The notes beneath the pieces were generated by a model. The model was not told the DNA's origin. It saw only the letters and a list, made by a program, of their open reading frames with translations, and made no database searches. A program made the translations under genes and the position numbers. This document shows positions 1 to 9,740 of a stretch of 64,000 nucleotides of DNA, one piece after another. Location: the NCBI RefSeq assembly GCF_025985425.1, contig NZ_CP094972.1, positions 3,151,540 through 3,215,539 of the forward strand. Direction: 5' to 3'. Every line of letters begins with the position of its first letter. Position 1 is the first letter of the stretch. Source of the stretch: Entomomonas sp. E2T0 (GTDB taxonomy: Bacteria > Pseudomonadota > Gammaproteobacteria > Pseudomonadales > Pseudomonadaceae).

Positions 1-1329
1 CGCCTACAAGTGCTATTAATCGGTTTCTGTTTTGGTGGTTTCCTAGAGGGTGCTGCTGGTTTTGGTGCACCTGTTGCCATTACAGCAGCACTATTAGTTG
101 GTCTTGGTTTTAACCCTATTTATGCCGCTGGTTTATGTTTAATTGCTAATACTGCCCCTGTTGCTTTTGGTGCTCTTGGTATTCCTATTACTGTTGCTGG
201 TTCTGTAAGCGGTATTGATGCCCACGAAGTAGGTGCCATGACTAGTCGTCAACTCTGCTTCTTAGCTGCCTTTGTACCCATGTGGATTGTATTTATTATG
301 GATGGTGTCAAAGGTGTTAAACAAACCTTACCAGCCACATTAGTGACAGGCTTTAGTTTCTCTATTGTGCAATATATTACTGCTCACTATATCAGTTATG
401 AGCTAGCAGGCATTACTTCGGCATTAGTGAGTATGCTTTGCTTAACTGCCTTATTACAAGTTTGGCAACCAAAAGGTAGTGCAGAACTAGCTATTAATGG
501 TGATGGTACGGCAAGCATTGCTACTGGTACTAAAGAAAAACAACCCCTACCCTATAGTTTTAAACAAATTCTTTTAGCATGGTCGCCTTTTATTGTGCTA
601 ACCATTATGGTTAGTGTATGGACTTTAAAAACTATTAAAGATGCTTTAAGTGTATTTAGTGCCCAATTTGTATTTGATGGCATTCAAATTACCAAATCAG
701 CCCCCATTGCTGTAGCTGATCCTACAGGCTCGGGAATTAACCATATTAAAAACTTATTTGTATTTGATGTGGTGGCGGCTACAGGTACAGCCATCTTAAT
801 CGCTGCTATTATTTCTATCATCATTTTAAGAATTAACCCCAAATCAGCACTCTGTACATTTTGGGAAACTATTAAAGAATTAAAATGGTCTATATTCTCT
901 ATCGGCATGGTATTAGGCTTTGCTTATGTGACTAACAACTCAGGTATGTCTGTAACAATGGCACTTGTACTTGCTAGCACTGGTATTGCCTTCCCATTCT
1001 TTTCACCTTTCTTAGGTTGGTTAGGCGTATTCCTAACAGGTTCTGATACTTCTGCTAATGCATTATTTGGTTCTTTACAAGCTAATACTGCTCATCAATT
1101 AGGTTTATCAGACACACTGATGGTAGCCGCTAATAGCAGTGGTGGTGTAACAGGTAAAATGATTTCTCCACAATCTATTGCAGTAGCTTGTGCTGCCACT
1201 AACCAAGTGGGTAAAGAATCTGATTTATTCCGTTTTACCGTGAAGCACAGTATCTTCTTTGCTGTAATTGTAGGACTTATAAATTTATTACAATCTTATG
1301 TATTTCCTTGGATGATTTATACCCATTAA
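1..1329 (+). CDS. lldP: L-lactate permease LldP, C-terminal part (cut by window start)
   Basis: Inner-membrane lactate:proton symporter of the LctP/LldP family. The frame is open to the first base, so no start is visible; the GTG at 10 is internal. The family protein is about 550-565 residues, so roughly 120 N-terminal residues lie outside the window. Visible landmarks are the FLEGAAGFGAPVAIT motif near the start of the visible part, many hydrophobic segments, and GGVTGKMISPQSIAVA near the C-terminus. It precedes lldE, lldF and lldG on the same strand and most likely supplies their substrate. An 8-bp hairpin follows the stop codon. The identity is secure. Confidence 0.97.
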   Translation, partial: RLQVLLIGFCFGGFLEGAAGFGAPVAITAALLVGLGFNPIYAAGLCLIANTAPVAFGALGIPITVAGSVSGIDAHEVGAMTSRQLCFLAAFVPMWIVFIMDGVKGVKQTLPATLVTGFSFSIVQYITAHYISYELAGITSALVSMLCLTALLQVWQPKGSAELAINGDGTASIATGTKEKQPLPYSFKQILLAWSPFIVLTIMVSVWTLKTIKDALSVFSAQFVFDGIQITKSAPIAVADPTGSGINHIKNLFVFDVVAATGTAILIAAIISIIILRINPKSALCTFWETIKELKWSIFSIGMVLGFAYVTNNSGMSVTMALVLASTGIAFPFFSPFLGWLGVFLTGSDTSANALFGSLQANTAHQLGLSDTLMVAANSSGGVTGKMISPQSIAVACAATNQVGKESDLFRFTVKHSIFFAVIVGLINLLQSYVFPWMIYTH

Positions 1330-1335
1330 TAACCC

Positions 1336-1491
1336 AACAGGACTACCGTGATTGTCCTGTTAGATTTACATATTTTGAGATAGTTATTTCCATAGCTTTT
1401 TAGACAAGGCGAATGGCTGAAGACATTACAAATAGTCATTCAACAAAGTATAAAAAGCTAGGGGATAGCGATAAAAACTGGTAAAAACCAG
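1336..1491 (+). promoter_or_regulatory. structured lldP-lldE intergenic leader
   Basis: The gap between lldP and lldE holds three inverted repeats. The first is AACAGGAC at 1336-1343 with GTCCTGTT at 1354-1361, not followed by a strict T run, so it is a weak terminator or an mRNA stabiliser. The second is TAGCTTTTTA at 1393-1402 with TAAAAAGCTA at 1451-1460. The third is CTGGT at 1478-1482 with ACCAG at 1487-1491, whose 3' arm touches the lldE Shine-Dalgarno (GAGGAT at 1491-1496). Differential expression of permease and enzyme is plausible. No promoter is obvious. Confidence 0.45.
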
Positions 1492-1502
1492 AGGATAACC
1501 TG

Positions 1503-2333
1503 ATGAGTAATTTATTTTATGACGCTGCACCTAATGCAACTCGTGTAGCTCCCTCTCTGCCTGAACCCCGTCAATATCCAACAGAAAAACCAACGGATAT
1601 TTATCTATTTGGCACCTGTGTTATTGATATTATGTTTCCCAATGCAGGTTTAGATGCCATTCGTGTTATTGAGCGTGAAGGTATCAAAGTACATTACCCT
1701 CAAGACCAAGGTTGTTGTGGCCAACCGGCCTACTCCTCAGGTTATACCGAAGAAGCAAAAGAAGTAGCTCGCGCGCAAATAAAACTATTTGAACACGATT
1801 GGCCTGTGGTTATCCCCTCTGGCTCATGTGCGGGAATGATGCGCCATCATTACAAAGAATTATTTAAAGATGAGCCTGAAACTCTAGAGAAAGTAAATGC
1901 CTTAAGTGAACGCATTTATGAGTTTGGTGAGTTTTTACTGTATGTCAGTAAAATCCAACTTAAAGATCAAGGGCCACATACCAAAATTGCCTTACATACT
2001 TCTTGTGCAGCACGTCGTGAAATGAATACTCACTTACATGTTCGGGAACTATTAGCTCAACTAGATAATGTAGAACGTGTCAACCATGACCATGAAAGTG
2101 AATGCTGCGGTTTTGGTGGTACTTTCTCAGTAAAAATGACTGATATTTCAGGTGCTATGGTATTAGATAAAACTAAAGCACTGAAAGACTCAGGTGCCAG
2201 CCAAGTAGTGACTGCTGATTGTGGTTGTTTAATGAATATTAATGGTTCTTTTGAAAAGCAAAATGAAGCCCTTAGGGGACAACATCTAGCTACATTCCTT
2301 TGGTTACGTACAGGAGGCACTAGTGATGAGTAA
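1503..2333 (+). CDS. lldE: L-lactate oxidation protein LldE (LutA/YkgE family)
   Basis: Fe-S subunit of the three-protein L-lactate dehydrogenase LldEFG (LutABC), which oxidises L-lactate to pyruvate at the inner face of the membrane. The 276 residues carry two CCG domains: GCCGQPAYSSGY near residue 70 and SECCGFGGTFSVK further on, plus SCAARRE and DCGC cysteine motifs. The roughly 30-residue N-terminal extension relative to the E. coli YkgE length also occurs in Pseudomonas-type proteins, so the ATG at 1503 is accepted. GAGGATAA precedes it. It overlaps the start region of lldF, indicating translational coupling. Confidence 0.94.
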   Translation: MSNLFYDAAPNATRVAPSLPEPRQYPTEKPTDIYLFGTCVIDIMFPNAGLDAIRVIEREGIKVHYPQDQGCCGQPAYSSGYTEEAKEVARAQIKLFEHDWPVVIPSGSCAGMMRHHYKELFKDEPETLEKVNALSERIYEFGEFLLYVSKIQLKDQGPHTKIALHTSCAARREMNTHLHVRELLAQLDNVERVNHDHESECCGFGGTFSVKMTDISGAMVLDKTKALKDSGASQVVTADCGCLMNINGSFEKQNEALRGQHLATFLWLRTGGTSDE

Positions 2334-3777
2334 TCAAGATCAACATCGTATTCCTGTATTTGATGCGTTAAGCCAACATTTTAAAGAAAATGCTCACCAA
2401 GCGCTAGGCAACCAACAGTTACGCCATAATATGCGCTCTGCTATGGACTCGCTAATGACTAAACGTTTAGCTTCCATGAGTGATGAATATGAACGTGAAC
2501 ACCTACGTGAACTAGGTAACCATATTCGTGCTCGAGCCCTTTCTAAACTACCTGATTTATTAGAAAAGCTTGAGGCAAATCTAACTAAACAAGGTGTACA
2601 AGTACATTGGGCTGAAACTACAGATCAAGCTAACCAAATTATTTTGGAAATTGCTCAGCGTCGCCAAGCTAAACACTTTATTAAGGGTAAGTCCATGGTC
2701 AGTGAAGAACTGAACATGAACCACTATCTACAGCATCATGGTATTGAAGCGTTAGAATCTGATATGGGTGAATATATTATCCAATTAGACCATGAGCGCC
2801 CTTCCCATATTATTGTGCCAGCCATTCACAAAAGTGCTAAGCAAGTAGGCCATCTATTTGAAAATAAACTACACACCCAATACACTGATGATGTAGATAC
2901 CCTAATTCAAACAGGCCGTAAGATTTTACGTCAAAAATTCTTTGAAGCTGACATCGGTATTTCAGGGGTAAACTTTGCAGTAGCAGAAACAGGCTCACTT
3001 TTCTTAGTGGAAAACGAAGGTAATGGCCGCATGTCTACCACTGTACCACCTGTTCATATTGCTATTACAGGTATTGAAAAAGTAGTAGAAAACTTGCGTG
3101 ATACCGTAGCCCTTGTTTCTTTACTCACTCGCTCAGCATTAGGCCAAGCCATTACAACCTATGTAAACTTAATCTCCAGTCCACGTAAAGCTGACGAACT
3201 GGATGGCCCAGAAGAAGTCCATTTAGTCTTATTAGATAATGGTCGTACCCAAGCTTTTGCTGATGCACAATTAAGACAAACCCTTAATTGCATCCGTTGC
3301 GGTGCTTGTATGAACCATTGCCCTGTTTATACCCGTATCGGCGGGCAAGCTTATGGCACGGTATATCCTGGCCCCATTGGTAAAATTATCTCTCCTCATT
3401 TAATGGGACTCGATAAAACTGAAGACTTACCTATTGCCTCAACCCTTTGCGGTGCTTGCGGTGAAGTTTGTCCTGTAAAAATCCCTATCCCTGAATTATT
3501 ACGCAGACTTCGTGAAGAAGATGTTCGTCCGCCTGAAGAAACACCTCATACTGTTAAAGGGCAAGGTGCACGCTTCTCGCGTAAAGAAAGATTAATGTGG
3601 AAAGTTTGGAAAACACTGAATACCAAACCTGCGTTATATCGGAACTTTAGCCTATTGGCTACTCGTTTTAGGGCATTAACCCCTAATATAATGGCTTGGT
3701 CACAAAACCATAGCAAAGCTAAGCCAGCTAAGCATACTCTTCATGAATTAGCACGTAAGCACTTAGGAGAACAATAA
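2326..3777 (+). CDS. lldF: L-lactate oxidation iron-sulfur protein LldF (LutB/YkgF)
   Basis: Central electron-transfer subunit of LldEFG. The N-terminal two thirds is the LUD domain (KSMVSEELNMNHYL, ETGSLFLVENEGNGRMST). Two 4Fe-4S motifs follow, CIRCGACMNHCP near residue 322 and CGACGEVCP near residue 375, where the family is expected to bind two clusters. A GTG at 2323 is also possible, but AGGAGG at 2312-2317 is spaced 8 nt from the ATG at 2326, so the ATG is preferred (483 residues). It overlaps the end of lldE, and its TAA shares one base with the lldG ATG (TAATG), a tightly coupled operon. Confidence 0.95.
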   Translation: MSNQDQHRIPVFDALSQHFKENAHQALGNQQLRHNMRSAMDSLMTKRLASMSDEYEREHLRELGNHIRARALSKLPDLLEKLEANLTKQGVQVHWAETTDQANQIILEIAQRRQAKHFIKGKSMVSEELNMNHYLQHHGIEALESDMGEYIIQLDHERPSHIIVPAIHKSAKQVGHLFENKLHTQYTDDVDTLIQTGRKILRQKFFEADIGISGVNFAVAETGSLFLVENEGNGRMSTTVPPVHIAITGIEKVVENLRDTVALVSLLTRSALGQAITTYVNLISSPRKADELDGPEEVHLVLLDNGRTQAFADAQLRQTLNCIRCGACMNHCPVYTRIGGQAYGTVYPGPIGKIISPHLMGLDKTEDLPIASTLCGACGEVCPVKIPIPELLRRLREEDVRPPEETPHTVKGQGARFSRKERLMWKVWKTLNTKPALYRNFSLLATRFRALTPNIMAWSQNHSKAKPAKHTLHELARKHLGEQ

Positions 3778-4451
3778 TGACTGCTCGTGAAAATATTCTA
3801 AAAAAGTTGCGTACCAGCCTTGAAGGTACCACACCTCGCCCTGACGATTTTAATGTTGAATTAGTCACTAAACCTTGGTCGTATGGTGATACGCAAGGCA
3901 AAATTAAACAATTACGAACCATGATGGAATCTGTACGCACGGAAATTCATCAAACCACTAAAGCAAGCTGGGTAGCTTTATTTGCTGATTTACTTAAGCA
4001 AAAACAAGTAAACAACCTACTTTATGCACCTACTACTGAGTGGGGTAAACAAATAGATAACTATTGGCAGCAAAATACCGACCTTCCTACTCTAAAACTT
4101 TACGATCGCTTAGTGGATGAATGGAAAAATGAACTATTCTTTGAGATTGAATCTAGTATTACCAGTACTTTGGGTGGTATTGCGGCTACAGGTAGTTTAA
4201 TTGTATGGCCAAATAGAGAAGAACCTCGTTTAATGAGTCTAGTGCCACCTATTCACTTTGCTATTTTAGAAGCCAGTAAGATTGTTGATAACTTCTATGA
4301 TGCCCAACAAAAATTAAATTGGGTGGAGAATACCCCAACTAATGCTTTACTAATTTCTGGCCCCTCCAAAACTGCTGATATTGAGCAGGTACTGGCTTAT
4401 GGTGCACATGGCCCAAAAGAATTAATTGTACTTATCTTAGTAGATGTTTAA
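3777..4451 (+). CDS. lldG: L-lactate oxidation protein LldG (LutC/YkgG, LUD domain)
   Basis: Third component of LldEFG/LutABC. The 224 residues form a single LUD domain with the conserved pattern EIESSITSTLGGIAATGS followed by PPIHFAILEASKIVDN. It has no cysteine clusters, as is normal for this subunit. The ATG overlaps the lldF stop by one base, and AGGAGA at 3765-3770 serves as Shine-Dalgarno. A strong intrinsic terminator follows directly, so the lactate operon ends here. The FMN-type lldD found in some Pseudomonas is not in this cluster. Confidence 0.93.
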   Translation: MTARENILKKLRTSLEGTTPRPDDFNVELVTKPWSYGDTQGKIKQLRTMMESVRTEIHQTTKASWVALFADLLKQKQVNNLLYAPTTEWGKQIDNYWQQNTDLPTLKLYDRLVDEWKNELFFEIESSITSTLGGIAATGSLIVWPNREEPRLMSLVPPIHFAILEASKIVDNFYDAQQKLNWVENTPTNALLISGPSKTADIEQVLAYGAHGPKELIVLILVDV

Positions 4452-4460
4452 TCACTCTTA

Positions 4461-4486
4461 GGGCTAATCTTTTTTAGCCCTTTTTT
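4461..4486 (+). terminator. rho-independent terminator of the lactate operon
   Basis: GGGCTAA at 4461-4467 pairs with TTAGCCC at 4474-4480 and is followed by six T at 4481-4486, ten bases after the lldG stop. Confidence 0.93.
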
Positions 4487-4626
4487 AATCACCATTTCTT
4501 ATCATTATCATAATTTAAAATCATTCCTTATTTTTTCACTGTTGATTAATAATCAATTAACCCTTTTACCCTAAAATATTCCCTGTTATTTATATAAGCT
4601 ATTTTTATAATGGATTAATTAATCTT

Positions 4627-5754
4627 ATGCACAAGAACTCTCTAAAACTGTTTATACTTCCTTTACTTTCAGTAATTCTTTATATTCTTTACAATTATTT
4701 ATTTACTGTCTTTATGAATTTTGATCCAGTGACAAAATCCATCATTTTAAAACCTAACTTTATAAATCCTTTTACATTTTTTATTTCATATTGCTCTTAT
4801 AATCTAATCTTTTCTACATTATTACCGCTTTTCCTAGTTGTATTACTTTTTACAATGCAATACTCGCTCATATCAATCACTAAAAATAATATACTTTATG
4901 TTTTAGGCACAACTATTACTATTTTCATTATGATGATGATTTTATTTACTGTTGTATTACCTAAAACTAGCTACCTTTTTTTTGAGCTGGCCGACTTCAC
5001 TATAGCAATATTATTAATTCAAATAATTACCTTAACCTTTAAAACAATATTTATTGTTTGTGTTGGTTTGATTAGTAATTTTTATTTTAAAAAATGCAAT
5101 ATAACCCCTAATCCTATAACAATTAATCCAGTATTGAACCAATATTTAATAGCTACTATTTATAGTTTACTTGTCTTTTGTACATTCTTTGCCTATGCCA
5201 ATTACTCAACATTTACAAACCCTTACTCTTATGCTGTTAAGAAAGATCTAATCTATCTTATTATTTCTAGTATTATAGCTTCTATTTATCTTTATACATG
5301 GACTTATAACCATCTAAAATCATCTTGTAACAGTGATTTTTATGCTATTAATACTGTCAAAGCATATAGCATTACCATGTTATGCTATATAATTTTAAAT
5401 CTTATTATCTTTGCAATCATTATCTTAATTAAAAATGTATTATCTTATAATATGTTCTATCAAATTGCTGAATTGATACATCATACTTATATTATTTTTA
5501 TAATCTTCTTTTATATCATTGCCTTTATTCTCATATTTAAACTGGCCAACAAAGTTAATAATAATTTCTATAAAATATTTCACTATTTATTTTTTAGTAT
5601 TCTTACATTATTTATTATCGTTTTTGCTATAGATAAGAGGATAGGCCTTAATGCATATCTTATAATATATAGTATCTTCTTATTTGCAATATCACTCTCC
5701 ATTTGGATTATGTATCTTTTTACAAAACTTGCACTAAATAAATCATTTCGTTAA
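4627..5754 (+). CDS. polytopic membrane protein of unknown function
   Basis: I do not recognise this 375-residue protein. It is almost entirely hydrophobic, with about ten predicted membrane helices (for example around residues 8-26, 50-80, 92-115, 170-190, 250-270 and 335-370), short loops and no obvious catalytic or nucleotide-binding motif. It is unusually rich in I, F, L, Y and N, and its DNA is even more AT-rich than its neighbours, which could mean weak selection or transfer. It stands alone between the lactate operon terminator and a bidirectional terminator, facing a GbsR-type regulator. The ATG at 4627 is the first start; no strong Shine-Dalgarno is visible. Confidence 0.7.
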   Translation: MHKNSLKLFILPLLSVILYILYNYLFTVFMNFDPVTKSIILKPNFINPFTFFISYCSYNLIFSTLLPLFLVVLLFTMQYSLISITKNNILYVLGTTITIFIMMMILFTVVLPKTSYLFFELADFTIAILLIQIITLTFKTIFIVCVGLISNFYFKKCNITPNPITINPVLNQYLIATIYSLLVFCTFFAYANYSTFTNPYSYAVKKDLIYLIISSIIASIYLYTWTYNHLKSSCNSDFYAINTVKAYSITMLCYIILNLIIFAIIILIKNVLSYNMFYQIAELIHHTYIIFIIFFYIIAFILIFKLANKVNNNFYKIFHYLFFSILTLFIIVFAIDKRIGLNAYLIIYSIFLFAISLSIWIMYLFTKLALNKSFR

Positions 5755-5763
5755 TAAAAATGA

Positions 5764-5793
5764 TAGTGTTATAGCCCTGCTATAACACTATTT
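5764..5793. terminator. bidirectional terminator
   Basis: A perfect 12-bp stem (TAGTGTTATAGC at 5764-5775 with GCTATAACACTA at 5779-5790) has a 3-nt loop. It is flanked by T residues on the plus side and A residues on the other, between two convergent genes. Confidence 0.85.
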
Positions 5794-5799
5794 CACCAA

Positions 5800-6348
5800 C
5801 TATTTACTGACCTTTTTTTCTTTATCACCACGAATTAACTTCTGTACTTTGGCACCTAATTTCATAATTTTTAGCACTGTTTCAGGGGAAAGTTTTAGCA
5901 TTTCATCAACCCAACTATCCATGACTTGCATTAGTTCTAAAGTATCTTTAATACGTTTTTGCGTAGATTTTGATTCTTGAGCAAAACTATCCTCCTCCAT
6001 ATAACCTTTTAAGGTAGCTATGGTAGGATCAAACTCGTTTTCTTTGCGTTCTTTTATAATGGTTCTAACTAATTCCCACACATCTTTTTGGCATTCAAAA
6101 TAGTCTCGGCGATCACCAATTTTTTGTACTACTTTAATTAACTTCATCAACTGCAATTCTTTAATACTATTACTCACATTAGAACGTGCAACATTAAGAA
6201 TCTGGCAAATATCTTCCGCATTCAGTGGTTCATCAGATAAAAAAAGAAGGGCTTGGATTTGTGCTACCGTACGATTCACTCCCCATTTTGGCCCCATTTC
6301 ACCCCAATGTAGAATAAATCTCTCAGTAATAGGTGTTAGTTTCATCAT
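5800..6348 (-). CDS. GbsR/MarR-family transcriptional regulator
   Basis: DNA-binding regulator of the GbsR branch of the MarR superfamily. The typical opening (ERFILHWGEMGPKWGVNRTVAQIQALLFL) leads into a winged helix with the recognition region ICQILNVARSNVSNSIKEL. The C-terminal half is charged and helical, probably for dimerisation. The TTG at 6354 is the longest start, but AGG at 6355-6357 is ideally placed for the ATG at 6348, giving 182 residues. A perfect palindrome 23-42 bp upstream is a likely autoregulatory operator. Known relatives control choline/betaine uptake or membrane functions; the target here is unknown. Confidence 0.85.
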   Translation of the reverse strand: MMKLTPITERFILHWGEMGPKWGVNRTVAQIQALLFLSDEPLNAEDICQILNVARSNVSNSIKELQLMKLIKVVQKIGDRRDYFECQKDVWELVRTIIKERKENEFDPTIATLKGYMEEDSFAQESKSTQKRIKDTLELMQVMDSWVDEMLKLSPETVLKIMKLGAKVQKLIRGDKEKKVSK

Positions 6349-6370
6349 AATCAACCTGTAAATTTTCTTA

Positions 6371-6390
6371 ATTTCTGTAGTTACAGAAAT
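6371..6390. promoter_or_regulatory. probable operator of the GbsR/MarR-type regulator
   Basis: ATTTCTGTA at 6371-6379 and TACAGAAAT at 6382-6390 form a perfect 9-bp inverted repeat with a 2-bp spacer, directly upstream of the regulator's ribosome binding site. Size and symmetry fit a dimeric winged-helix protein. Autoregulation is inferred from position. Confidence 0.6.
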
Positions 6391-6400
6391 AATGAATTAT

Positions 6401-6429
6401 AAAAAAGGGATAATCAATGATTATCCCTT
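6401..6429 (-). terminator. terminator of the hisG-hisD-hisC end of the operon
   Basis: Read on the minus strand after hisC, AAGGGATAATCA at 6405-6416 pairs with TGATTATCCCTT at 6418-6429, and the stem runs into the complement of the A run at 6401-6406, giving a U tract. Confidence 0.85.
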
Positions 6430-6443
6430 ATAGGCTATCACTT

Positions 6444-7520
6444 TTATTCAGTTTCTTGCATTATCTCAACGATTGCATCAATTAACTGTTGATTCTGCTC
6501 TAAAGTGCCTACAGTGATACGTAAAAATTGATTAATACGCGCTTTATTAAAATAACGAACAATAATGCCCCTATTACGCAATTTAGTGGCTAATAACTCT
6601 GCATCTAATTTAGTATGACGTGCAAATACAAAGTTAGCAGCTGATGGTAATACTCTAAACTGTAATTGCTCAAGCGCTGCTACTAAGGACTCTCTATCCT
6701 CAATAATAGTCTGACAAATTTCATTAAAATATTCCACATCCTCAAAGGCTGCAACCGCACCTGCTTGTGCTAAACGATCTAATGGATAAGAGTTAAAACT
6801 ATTTTTTACTCTCTCTAAAGCTTCAATCAGCTCAGTATTACCCAACGCTAACCCTACTCGTAAACCAGCTAAAGATCTTGATTTAGAAAGCGTTTGTACA
6901 ATCAATAAGTTAGGATACTGATTAATTAAAGCAACAGCTGTTTCACCACCAAAATCAATATATGCTTCATCAATCACTACTACTGACTCAGTATTCGCTT
7001 CTAATAGCTCCGCAATATCCTCTAATGATAATAGAATACCTGTTGGTGCATTAGGATTAGGAAAAATAATACCGCTATTAGGTCTTAGATAACTTTTCAC
7101 TTTGATTTGGAATAATTCATCTAACTCAACAGCTGTAAAGTGAATATCATATAAACCACAATACACAGGATAAAAACTATAGCTAATATCAGGAAATAGT
7201 AAAGGGCGCTCTTCATCATCGTGTTTAAATAACGCTTGAAATACTATAGCTAATACCTCATCAGATCCATTACCAACAAAAACTTGGTTAGCATCTAAAT
7301 CATAATAGTTAGCAACGCTTTGCTTTAACTGGTCACTATTGGGATCAGGATACAAACGTAAGCTATCAGTAGCTACTTCCTTAATAGCTTCTAATACTTT
7401 AGGAGATGGACCATAAGGATTTTCATTAGTATTTAATTTTACTAACTTAGCTAACTTTGGCTGCTCTCCTGGCACATAAGGGGTTAACTTATTAACTAAG
7501 GAACTCCAATATTTATTCAT
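6444..7520 (-). CDS. hisC: histidinol-phosphate aminotransferase HisC
   Basis: PLP-dependent class I/II aminotransferase converting imidazole-acetol phosphate to histidinol phosphate in histidine biosynthesis (cytosol). The 358 residues are normal length. Visible motifs are NPNAPTG at 155-161, DEAY at 184-187 and the PLP-lysine motif [13 protein letters not shown] with Lys213. Its ATG overlaps the hisD stop by one base, so it is translationally coupled. It is the last gene before the terminator. The order hisG-hisD-hisC matches Pseudomonas. Confidence 0.96.
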   Translation of the reverse strand: MNKYWSSLVNKLTPYVPGEQPKLAKLVKLNTNENPYGPSPKVLEAIKEVATDSLRLYPDPNSDQLKQSVANYYDLDANQVFVGNGSDEVLAIVFQALFKHDDEERPLLFPDISYSFYPVYCGLYDIHFTAVELDELFQIKVKSYLRPNSGIIFPNPNAPTGILLSLEDIAELLEANTESVVVIDEAYIDFGGETAVALINQYPNLLIVQTLSKSRSLAGLRVGLALGNTELIEALERVKNSFNSYPLDRLAQAGAVAAFEDVEYFNEICQTIIEDRESLVAALEQLQFRVLPSAANFVFARHTKLDAELLATKLRNRGIIVRYFNKARINQFLRITVGTLEQNQQLIDAIVEIMQETE

Positions 7521-8824
7521 TACTTTTTCATCCTATATTCAGCACTACGGGCATGTGCAGTTAATGACTCACCACGAGCTAATACCGAAGCTGTTTTACC
7601 CAACTCAGCAGCTCCCTGCTCTGAACAAAAAATAATTGAAGAACGTTTTTGGAAATCATAAACACCTAAAGGCGAAGAATAACGTGCTGTACCTGAAGTA
7701 GGTAATACATGGTTCGGCCCTGCACAATAATCACCAATGGATTCAGCAGTATAACGTCCCATAAAAATAGCACCTGCATGGCGAATCTCTGGCAACCAGT
7801 CTTCAGGATCAGCTACCGATAACTCCAAATGTTCTGGTGCAATGATATTAGCTACTTCCAAAGCTTGCTCTTTAGTATCTACATGAATTAACGCACCCCT
7901 TGCTTCCAAAGAGGTTCTAATAATCTCTGCACGCTCCATAGTAGGCAGTAATTTATTAATACTCTCGATAACCTGATCAATAAAGGCTTTATCCTGAGAA
8001 ATTAAAATAGCTTGTGCATCTTCATCATGTTCAGCTTGTGAGAATAAATCCATAGCAATCCAATCAGGATTAGTACCACCATCACACACCACTAATATTT
8101 CGGAAGGGCCTGCAATCATATCAATGCCCACTTTACCAAAGACATGGCGTTTAGCAGTTGCCACATAAATATTACCTGGGCCTACAATTTTATCGACAGG
8201 AGGTACTGTTTCTGTACCATAAGCCAAAGCGGCAACAGCTTGCGCTCCACCAATAGCAAAGACCCTATCCACACCTGCTACTGCAGCAGCAGCTAACACA
8301 ATATCATTTACCTCATTATCAGGTGTTGGCACTACCATCACTACCTCAGGTACACCTGCTACTTTGGCTGGAATAGCATTCATAATTACCGAGGAAGGAT
8401 AGGAAGCTTTACCACCTGGTACATACAAACCTACACGATCTAAAGGCGTAATTTTTTGACCCAATACCGTGCCATCAGCTTCAGTATAACGCCATGAGTC
8501 TTGTTTTTGATGCTCATGGTATAAACGTACTCGTTCGGCTGCTAACTCTAATGATTTCCGCTGTTCTGGATTAATTCTTGCTAATGATTGCTGAATACGT
8601 TCTCTATCAAAAGTTAGCTCTGCCATAGATTTAGCAGATACACGGTCAAACTTTTGAGTATATTCAACAACAGCTGCATCACCACGTTTTCTTACTTCGC
8701 TAATAATCTCTAATACACGACCATTAACTGTATCATCAGAAACACTTTCCCAACTAAGCAAATCATTCATTTGCTTAGAGAAATCAGCTTGGTTATAGGA
8801 CAAACGACGTATCTTAACTGACAT
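7520..8824 (-). CDS. hisD: histidinol dehydrogenase HisD
   Basis: Zinc- and NAD-dependent enzyme for the last two steps of histidine biosynthesis, oxidising histidinol to histidine. The 434 residues are the usual length. Clear family blocks are [20 protein letters not shown], the signature around [13 protein letters not shown], the AEHDEDAQ metal/catalytic segment and the C-terminal [17 protein letters not shown] block. It sits between hisG and hisC, 24 bp after hisG and overlapping hisC by one base. Confidence 0.97.
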   Translation of the reverse strand: MSVKIRRLSYNQADFSKQMNDLLSWESVSDDTVNGRVLEIISEVRKRGDAAVVEYTQKFDRVSAKSMAELTFDRERIQQSLARINPEQRKSLELAAERVRLYHEHQKQDSWRYTEADGTVLGQKITPLDRVGLYVPGGKASYPSSVIMNAIPAKVAGVPEVVMVVPTPDNEVNDIVLAAAAVAGVDRVFAIGGAQAVAALAYGTETVPPVDKIVGPGNIYVATAKRHVFGKVGIDMIAGPSEILVVCDGGTNPDWIAMDLFSQAEHDEDAQAILISQDKAFIDQVIESINKLLPTMERAEIIRTSLEARGALIHVDTKEQALEVANIIAPEHLELSVADPEDWLPEIRHAGAIFMGRYTAESIGDYCAGPNHVLPTSGTARYSSPLGVYDFQKRSSIIFCSEQGAAELGKTASVLARGESLTAHARSAEYRMKK

Positions 8825-8848
8825 TGTTTTATCTTCCCCTCGTTACTT

Positions 8849-9484
8849 TTAAGATTCTTTTCTAGATTCTACAGCCTTACGTAACGTATCAATTAATGCT
8901 TGAATACGATGATGTTGCATCTTCATAGCAGCTTTATTAACGATCAACCGTGAACTAATATAAGCAATTATTTCCTGTGGCTCTAAGCCATTGGCTCTTA
9001 ATGTGTTACCTGTATCTACCACATCAATAATTTTATCTGCCAAACCTACCAATGGCGCTAACTCCATAGAACCATAGAGTTTAATAATATCCACTTGGCG
9101 GCCTTGCTCAGCATAATAATTTTTAGCCACATTAACAAACTTAGTGGCTACTTTTAAGCGACCTTTGGGCTCTGGCTTACCTGTTACACCGGCTGTCATT
9201 AATTTACATTGGGCGATTTTTAAATCCAATGGCTCATAAAGGCCATCACCACCATATTCTAATAATACATCCTTACCTGCTACGCCTAAATCGGCTGCAC
9301 CATACTCCACATAAGTAGGCACATCAGTAGCACGTACTATTAGAATACGCACATCAGCTTGGCTAGTAGGGATAATCAATTTACGGCTTTTTTCTGGATT
9401 TTCGGTAGGTACAATCCCTGCCTCTGCTAATAACGGCAGAGTTTCATCAAGAATACGTCCTTTTGATAATGCAATGGTTAACAT
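8849..9484 (-). CDS. hisG: ATP phosphoribosyltransferase HisG, short form
   Basis: First committed step of histidine synthesis (ATP + PRPP to phosphoribosyl-ATP). At 211 residues this is the short HisG form, which lacks the C-terminal regulatory domain and in known species needs the HisZ subunit; no hisZ is in the window. The PRPP-binding motif [14 protein letters not shown] is present. A GTG at 9493 would add three residues, but the protein family starts [10 protein letters not shown], so the ATG at 9484 is chosen. In Pseudomonas hisG directly follows murA; here an unrelated gene lies between them. Confidence 0.96.
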   Translation of the reverse strand: MLTIALSKGRILDETLPLLAEAGIVPTENPEKSRKLIIPTSQADVRILIVRATDVPTYVEYGAADLGVAGKDVLLEYGGDGLYEPLDLKIAQCKLMTAGVTGKPEPKGRLKVATKFVNVAKNYYAEQGRQVDIIKLYGSMELAPLVGLADKIIDVVDTGNTLRANGLEPQEIIAYISSRLIVNKAAMKMQHHRIQALIDTLRKAVESRKES

Positions 9485-9740
9485 AATAAACACTTAACTT
9501 TTAAATTTTTATCGGTTAACCGTTATTATGGCTTTTCTTGGCAAACAATGCTATAAATTCCCTATTAAATATCTGTTAACTTATAAAAAGAGAATTAAGT
9601 GTATTGTTTCAACCCAATACGCTGATCAAATATTTCTAATATTATTTTTTGTATAAGGTATTGATAAAACTTAGTTTCTATTAATACCTTTTCTTATTAT
9701 ATTTATAACATTAACAATTTAACTCAAGGATAAAAGAGAA

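Noticed and set aside
9655-9690. AAGGTATT/AATACCTT inverted repeat upstream of the FAD oxidoreductase
   Set aside because: Arms are short and 20 bp apart with a weak T run; not convincing as terminator or attenuator.
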